From QFNR01 sp043842855 (GTDB lineage Bacteria > Pseudomonadota > Gammaproteobacteria > Burkholderiales > Neisseriaceae), in assembly GCA_043842855.1 (NCBI GenBank), contig JBBPJF010000005.1:1-28452 (forward strand): 28,452 bases of DNA. Reading direction: 5' to 3'. A program made the translations under genes and the position numbers. Below the pieces are notes generated by a model. The model was not told where the DNA came from. It searched no databases and worked only from the letters and a program-made list of their open reading frames with translations. Below, one piece after another: positions 24,057 to 28,452 of the stretch; position 1 is the first letter of the stretch, and the number at the start of each line of letters is the position of its first letter.

Positions 24057-25772
24057 CTATTTCCCTTCTATCTTTTTAAAAGCATCCTTATCGCGGCTAT
24101 AGAACTGCTTTCCACCTCCCTTAGCATGATAGGTCCGTCCTGGAGTAGACCAGGTGTCCTTTTCTCGGCCTGCAGTACTTGTAAGCATTTTAACTTTTTT
24201 ATTTTTAGTGATGTACTGATTGGGAACTTTAAGTACATCTTTTTGTGTAGGTGTATCCGCTCTTGGATTAATCCCTAAGTGATCTGGGTTAATCTCTTTC
24301 GTCGTATAGAAATCCCCCTGACCTCTTCCAGGCGCTTGGTATTGGATAAGCTTTTTATTACGATTTACCGTGATAACCTCAACATGTTCTTTAAGGTTAA
24401 TACCTTTGATTTTATCTTCTATCTCTTTCAATTCAGTGACTCCCTGGCGCTTCATTTCTTCTATTGCAATACGACGATTGTTTTCTACATAGATATGTTC
24501 GTGAATATCCTCTGCATGCTTAAATTTCCCCTTCAGATAGGCTTCACGTTCTTTCTGCTCTGGAGTTTTTTCTGGTAGTTTACGGGCACCGGAAGTGGAG
24601 GTGTTTTGTCCTTTCTCTTCGCGTCGTGCTAAGGCTTCTGTTCTTCTCTGTTGCGCAGATAATTTACGACCCTGTTTGTCCTTAGTCTGAGACGTTGGGG
24701 TAGAGGAAGAAGTAGTGCTTTTACCTCGATGCTCTGTAGTTGTCTTAGGTGCCTGGGTTGAATGCTTGGATCCTTCTGCAGTTATTTTACTTTGGTCTGA
24801 GTGGGTACCAGCGGCCCCTCCATCCCCAGTGTGTTGACTCGTGGCGGTTTCAGTATGGTTTGAGCTACCAGAATCCTTCTTAGAAGATCCTGAAGTACTG
24901 GACTTACTGGAAGATTCCTTCGTCTGACCTGAACTACCAGAACCTTTCTTAGAAGATCCCGTAGAACTGGACTTACTGGAAGCTTCTTTGGTCTGCTTTG
25001 AACTACTAGAACCCTTCTCAGAAGATCCTGAAGTACTGGACTTGCTAGAAGATTCCTTCGTCTGCCCTGAACCACCAGAAGCTTTCTTAGAAGATCCTGA
25101 AGAACTGGTTTTGCTAGACGATTCCTTGGTCTGACCTGAACTACCAGAACTCTTGTTAGAAGATCCTGAAGAACTAGTCTTACTAGAAGAGGTTTCTGTA
25201 TGAGAAGCTCCAGACGAAGACGTGGTTCCCTTGGAATTTACTCCTCCTGTTGATCTAGTTCCCTTTCCGGCCGTAGAGGCTTCTGTCACGCCTCCTTTAG
25301 AAGTAGAAGTAAGTTTTTGAAGCTTATCTCTTAACACGTCCGGAGTTTTTCCAAGGTTCTTGGATAGATCTAGTGCTTTTTCCGTTTCTTTAGTGGACTT
25401 GAAGATCCTGCTGATTCCCTTAGCACCCTTGAAGACACCCTTAGCTATTTTCCCTATGGCAAGTTCAGGTTGTAAAGCAGAAGCAACCGTACCTCCTACT
25501 TCACCCACTAGGTAAGCAGGAGAATGCTCATCACCACAAAGATGAAATCCAATAAAGCCATCCACAGCGCCACAGGCACCATCCTTTAGCCATACATAGG
25601 AACGCTTCTGGTGCTTTAGTTTGATGTGAGTGGGCCCTTTTATGTAGGGAGGAGGTGTACTCTTGGTTTCTACCCCAGCATATTCTGGGGGAAGGTAGGT
25701 GGTAGGGGCGGCAAAACTTAGAGTGACAGTGCTTAGTAAATAAGCAAATACAAGAAATAACTTCAGTTTCAT
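24057..25772 (-). CDS. Secreted polymorphic-toxin-like protein with Ser-rich repeats
   Basis: 571 residues. A Sec signal peptide (residues 1-22, LFLVFAYLLSTVTLSFAA) is followed by a pretoxin-like segment (ACGAVDGFIGFHLCGDEHS, then VGGTVASALQPELAIGKIA and an amphipathic Lys/Gly helix). Five Ser-rich 23-residue repeats occupy residues 195-309. Then come a hydrophilic linker and a C-terminal domain (about 420-571). That domain has QYQAPGRGQGDFYT (478-490), MLTSTAGREKDTWS (529-542) and GGGKQF (552-557). Such motifs recall TNT/Tse6-like NAD(P)+-consuming toxins, which would agree with Tsi6-like immunity genes downstream. This is family recall, not a computed match. A Sec signal is unusual for T6SS or CDI cargo, so the export route and target (rival bacteria or host) are open. 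Confidence 0.7.
   Translation of the reverse strand: MKLKLFLVFAYLLSTVTLSFAAPTTYLPPEYAGVETKSTPPPYIKGPTHIKLKHQKRSYVWLKDGACGAVDGFIGFHLCGDEHSPAYLVGEVGGTVASALQPELAIGKIAKGVFKGAKGISRIFKSTKETEKALDLSKNLGKTPDVLRDKLQKLTSTSKGGVTEASTAGKGTRSTGGVNSKGTTSSSGASHTETSSSKTSSSGSSNKSSGSSGQTKESSSKTSSSGSSKKASGGSGQTKESSSKSSTSGSSEKGSSSSKQTKEASSKSSSTGSSKKGSGSSGQTKESSSKSSTSGSSKKDSGSSNHTETATSQHTGDGGAAGTHSDQSKITAEGSKHSTQAPKTTTEHRGKSTTSSSTPTSQTKDKQGRKLSAQQRRTEALARREEKGQNTSTSGARKLPEKTPEQKEREAYLKGKFKHAEDIHEHIYVENNRRIAIEEMKRQGVTELKEIEDKIKGINLKEHVEVITVNRNKKLIQYQAPGRGQGDFYTTKEINPDHLGINPRADTPTQKDVLKVPNQYITKNKKVKMLTSTAGREKDTWSTPGRTYHAKGGGKQFYSRDKDAFKKIEGK
24846..25190 (-). repeat. Five tandem 69-bp repeats in the toxin gene
   Basis: Each unit codes for 23 residues of the form SSSKTSSSGSSKKxSGSSGQTKE (one example, variable at several positions). 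The unit length is a multiple of three, so copy number can change without frameshift. It probably acts as a flexible, extended linker. Confidence 0.8.
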
Positions 25773-25910
25773 TCAAACAACCTAAAACAACAACTATCCT
25801 GTGAGAGCGGGGGAGGACCTACAGAAGAAATGGCTAAACGGGCGGGATTCTACCGGGGAATTAGGACAATGTCTACTAAAAAACTCAGCCTTAAAGAAAA
25901 AAGAATATGC

Positions 25911-25916
25911 TAGAAT
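25911..25916 (+). promoter_or_regulatory. Probable -10 of ffs
   Basis: TAGAAT preceded by TATGC (extended -10), about 20 nt before the 4.5S RNA body. No good -35. Confidence 0.5.
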
Positions 25917-25935
25917 CACCCGGACGTATCGTGAA

Positions 25936-26034
25936 TGGCGGGTCTCCTCGCATTAATCTTTGAAACAACGGGTCAGGTGTGGAAGCAAGCAGCCCACTTC
26001 AATGGAATAAGTGCCGAGGGTTGGGCTCGCCGCC
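25936..26034 (+). ncRNA. ffs: Signal recognition particle 4.5S RNA
   Basis: RNA component of the bacterial SRP, which binds Ffh and targets membrane proteins cotranslationally. The highly conserved apical domain is present as GGGTCAGGTGTGGAAGCAAG followed by CAGCCC (GGAA tetraloop; family pattern GGTCAGG..GGAAG.AAGCAGCC). The flanks pair: GGCGGGTCTCCTCG at the 5' side with CCGAGG..GGGCTCGCC at the 3' side. TTTATTTTTAG follows as a weak terminator. Ends are approximate. Confidence 0.87.
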
Positions 26035-26338
26035 TTTATTTTTAGCAATGTTTATTTGAGGTTCTGAGAAATAGGACTAGTCAGCTAAACTGCTCTACTA
26101 ACTGGCTTTGCATGTTTGAAAACTAGGGTAGAAAGCTCAAAGCAGCCCTTGGTTTACATTAAGCTAGTACAGCCGGGTATGAAACTTATCAGGAAATTGT
26201 AGGAAGAAAATATCTCTTTAATGATATAAAAGTGGCACGTTGGTATTTGAAGGCAAATAAGTAATGAAAGTATTGCTTCTTTATCAGACTTTCAATACTG
26301 CTTTAAAAGAAAAGGATTAAGAACACTCTATCATCCTT
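26035..26338. other. Gene-poor stretch
   Basis: About 300 bases. A 34-codon frame ending in KYLFNDIKVARWYLKANK (stop at 26,264) is protein-like but cannot be assigned. Confidence 0.35.
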
Positions 26339-26522
26339 AATAGCCAAATAGTCTAGGAAGGAGGTGTTTTCTTTGCTATTGAAGGACACAACTTTGGTAG
26401 ACATGATTTTGCGCAGGCAGCTCTCCAGCGGGATGACTAGCCGACGTGGGGTGGGTTCGAGGCCATCTCTCCAAGGGTCACGATTTATACAAGCAAAAAA
26501 TACAGTAGAAGTACTAGGCTAG
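26339..26522 (+). pseudogene. murF-like remnant
   Basis: NSQIV, a TAG, then GGVFFAIEGHNFGRHDFAQA matches the MurF pattern SRxVxxGDxFFAxxGxNFDGHDFxxQA (UDP-MurNAc-tripeptide:D-Ala-D-Ala ligase, N-terminal domain). In another frame IQAKNTVEVLG then TAG (26,487-26,522) resembles the next MurF motif VxDTxxALG. No ATP-binding GKT region follows. It is a decayed fragment with a stop and at least one frameshift. A functional murF must exist elsewhere if the cell makes normal peptidoglycan. The match is from memory of the family motif. Confidence 0.5.
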
Positions 26523-27710
26523 AGAGTATTCATTACTACAGAGGCTGCAGAGCCGTTCACAGTTGAATAGTGTATGATTTGAGTTGATGGTGAAGGGCTT
26601 TCTACATGGGTTCTTAAAGCTTGTAGCGATGCGTTGGTAAACTACTTGAACGCCCTACCTACTGTAAACAAAATACCATTTTTGACTTTTCATCTATCTC
26701 TCTTCCATCTAAGTTTGCAGGCCTCTTCCTTGCAACGAGTCAATAGCTGCTTCTCCTCCTACTTCATTCTGACAGCGTCTTTCTGTACTAGCCAACTAAG
26801 ATTGGCCTTTCCACAGGCAGTAAAAGTTTGAGAAATCATACTCTATAATGGCGTAGTGTCTTGCCCAAAGCTATCACCCGAGCATCAGCTTGGAGATCTA
26901 CAGCACTGTTTATTCAACATAGTTTATTCAATCAGCATTAAGTGACTATTACCCAATCCAAACTTGCCCATCTGAATGCTAATAATGCTTTTCATAGCTT
27001 TTAGGACTAATCCATCCCAAGCCTTCAGATTGGCTGCTGCTATTTCTCAGGGAATAAATTCATACACATAAAAACAGCTACTCATGAGTAGCTTTCCATT
27101 CTCCCTATCTACCCCGCAGCTCACTTCTAAAACTGATAGTTTGGTTTCCTCAATTTTGGTTAAAAATAGTCAGTACACAAAAACCACCTACTTGAAGTAC
27201 TAATAATAGCCACCTTGTAGCGCCATAAAATAAAAAGCTTATAGCCCGGACTTCTAACCCTAGTAATAACTTCTAGAGCAGACCACTATTGATAAAGGCC
27301 TATTCCTACTTATTAACTTCCAATGAATTAAATACAACGCCTTCCAGAAAAACTAGACATAAACCTTTTAATTCTTAAAGCGACACATTAAAAGATACGA
27401 GCCCCCCTTATAGAAGCCCCTCTAAGAGGCCTCAAATAAGGCCTCTACCCTGCTATATCTAATGAAGAAACACACCCGAGCGTAAAGCTGAGGAAAAACA
27501 ACTCTACAGCAATCCTATATGCAACCACCATGGCACACCTGTACGTATAAATAGACATGGAAAGACTTTACCATAAGTGATTTGGTAGCAACCACTACTA
27601 AGCTTAAGCTTAGTGACGTGCGAGAAGCCACACCATAAGCCAACGCAAGTAACCTCATTGATGCTTGCAGCAAGGGAGGATTGGCCGAGTACTACAAGAT
27701 AGCCAAAAGT
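26523..27710. other. Gene-free stretch of about 1.2 kb
   Basis: No gene recognised on either strand. Two palindromic hairpins stand out: AGCTACTCATGAGTAGCT at 27,076-27,093, and AGAGGCCT / AGGCCTCT (6-nt loop) at 27,425-27,446. These may be terminators left from lost genes. Confidence 0.45.
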
Positions 27711-28226
27711 TTAGTATGCTTCCTTGTGATGGACTGATTCTCCCTCCTCAAGCCCATCAAGGTGATGATTAAGCATATTCTTAAATTGTATCGGGCTATT
27801 AATATAGCTAAAAGGAGCACTAGCGCCAGCACCGCTAATTATTAGCGTACCGTAATTGAATAAACGACCTAAGATAGTTTACGTTACAAAAATAGACTCT
27901 ACCTTGTCTAAACGAAGTTCAACCGAGTCCCTCTTAATTAGCCCACGTTTTGCTAAAACTCTTCTATTAGTAATCACCAACTCCGTCGTAAAGTAAACAA
28001 TTAATCGTGGGAGAAAAGCTAGCAGCATGAGTGGAAGTATTGCACACGAAAGACCTATCCCAAATAGTAAGTCCTGCATCTCTACCCCCAGAACTATCGG
28101 AATCATCGATAGTAAAAACGAAGTAAACAACATTGGTACAGAAAAAATGAACATCGCACGTGAAATGCTCGCACGGTGGACGATCACCTCTCCCTTTACT
28201 AGGTTACTTTCTATATATTTTGCCAC
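27711..28226 (-). pseudogene. PH-domain membrane protein, interrupted by one stop codon
   Basis: A bacterial PH (bPH_2-like) membrane protein. From GTG 28226 (GAGG 6 nt upstream) it has two hydrophobic helices (AMFIFSVPMLFTSFLLSMIP and LLFGIGLSCAILPLMLLAFL), then YFTTELVITNRRVLAKRGL and the start of the PH fold (SVELRLDKVESIFVT). A TAA at 27,879-27,881 follows. The same frame then continues with ILGRLFNYGT, LIISGAGASAPF and a plausible C-terminus to TAA at 27,711. Family members have KVESIxVxQxxLGRxxxYGT, so the stop sits exactly at the conserved Gln: CAA became TAA. It would be 171 residues if read through. Confidence 0.8.
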
Positions 28227-28327
28227 CAACCACCTCTCTTTAAGTTAAAAAGTATAGTTCGGACTTACTAAGTTGAATCAGGGAGATAAGATAGAAAACA
28301 ATTATAGCCTAGAAGGATATCCTAGAC

Positions 28328-28404
<77 letters not shown>

Positions 28405-28452
28405 CCTAAGGCCCTTCAATCAATTACTGATAAGTGTGAGTGCATTCGCCTC

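Noticed and set aside
26159..26264. Short protein-like frame ending KYLFNDIKVARWYLKANK
   Set aside because: Too short, stop upstream, no assignable family; kept only as part of a gene-poor stretch.

Overview
The window looks like a piece of a gammaproteobacterial chromosome. It carries pilT divergent from yggS-proC, a BON-LysM protein gene next to a DUF937 (YidB-type) gene, an SRP 4.5S RNA and a tRNA-Ile(GAU). Coding density is low. Several genes are visibly broken (a PH-domain gene with a Gln-to-stop change, a murF-like remnant, frameshifted Gly-rich genes, an 11-bp duplication in a precursor peptide gene), and there are long stretches without a gene. Together this suggests a host-associated or symbiont-like genome under decay; that lifestyle is inferred, not shown.

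Left part (270-11,920): a class I lanthipeptide system. On the minus strand a full-length LanB dehydratase and a LanC cyclase overlap by 4 bp. Facing away on the plus strand are ten small precursor genes, nearly all too short or too offset to stand out as ordinary ORFs. All ten share a leader of the type MSQLSxANxFELNWEVEVS and have highly divergent Cys/Ser/Thr-containing C-termini. The first eight sit in repeated cassettes: a near-perfect sigma70-like promoter (TTGYTT, 17 nt, TARGAT), a 5' UTR of constant length that often folds, an ATGGAGG ribosome-binding region, the precursor, and usually a downstream hairpin. Seven of those eight cores end in a Cys pair spaced CX6C (CX5C once) followed by a short tail. 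Precursors 9 and 10 are outliers in sequence and flanks. No lanT transporter or leader protease is in the window.

Middle part (12,400-15,810): a family of secreted Gly/Asn-rich repeat proteins (one intact, one with a frameshifted signal peptide, two decayed copies), then two very AT-rich genes for small secreted proteins and a relic of a third.

Housekeeping block (15,828-19,808): lysM-like and yidB-like genes, pilT, yggS and proC.

Right part (19,961-25,772): a minus-strand operon that starts with a 571-residue secreted polymorphic-toxin-like protein (Sec signal, Ser-rich 23-residue repeats, C-terminal toxin-like domain). It continues with nine tandem paralogous immunity-like genes that resemble the Tsi6 family. 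The copies are mosaics of each other, which points to duplication and gene conversion.

Right end (25,773-28,452): ffs (4.5S RNA), a murF-like remnant, about 1.2 kb with no recognisable gene, a PH-domain gene interrupted by one stop codon, and tRNA-Ile.
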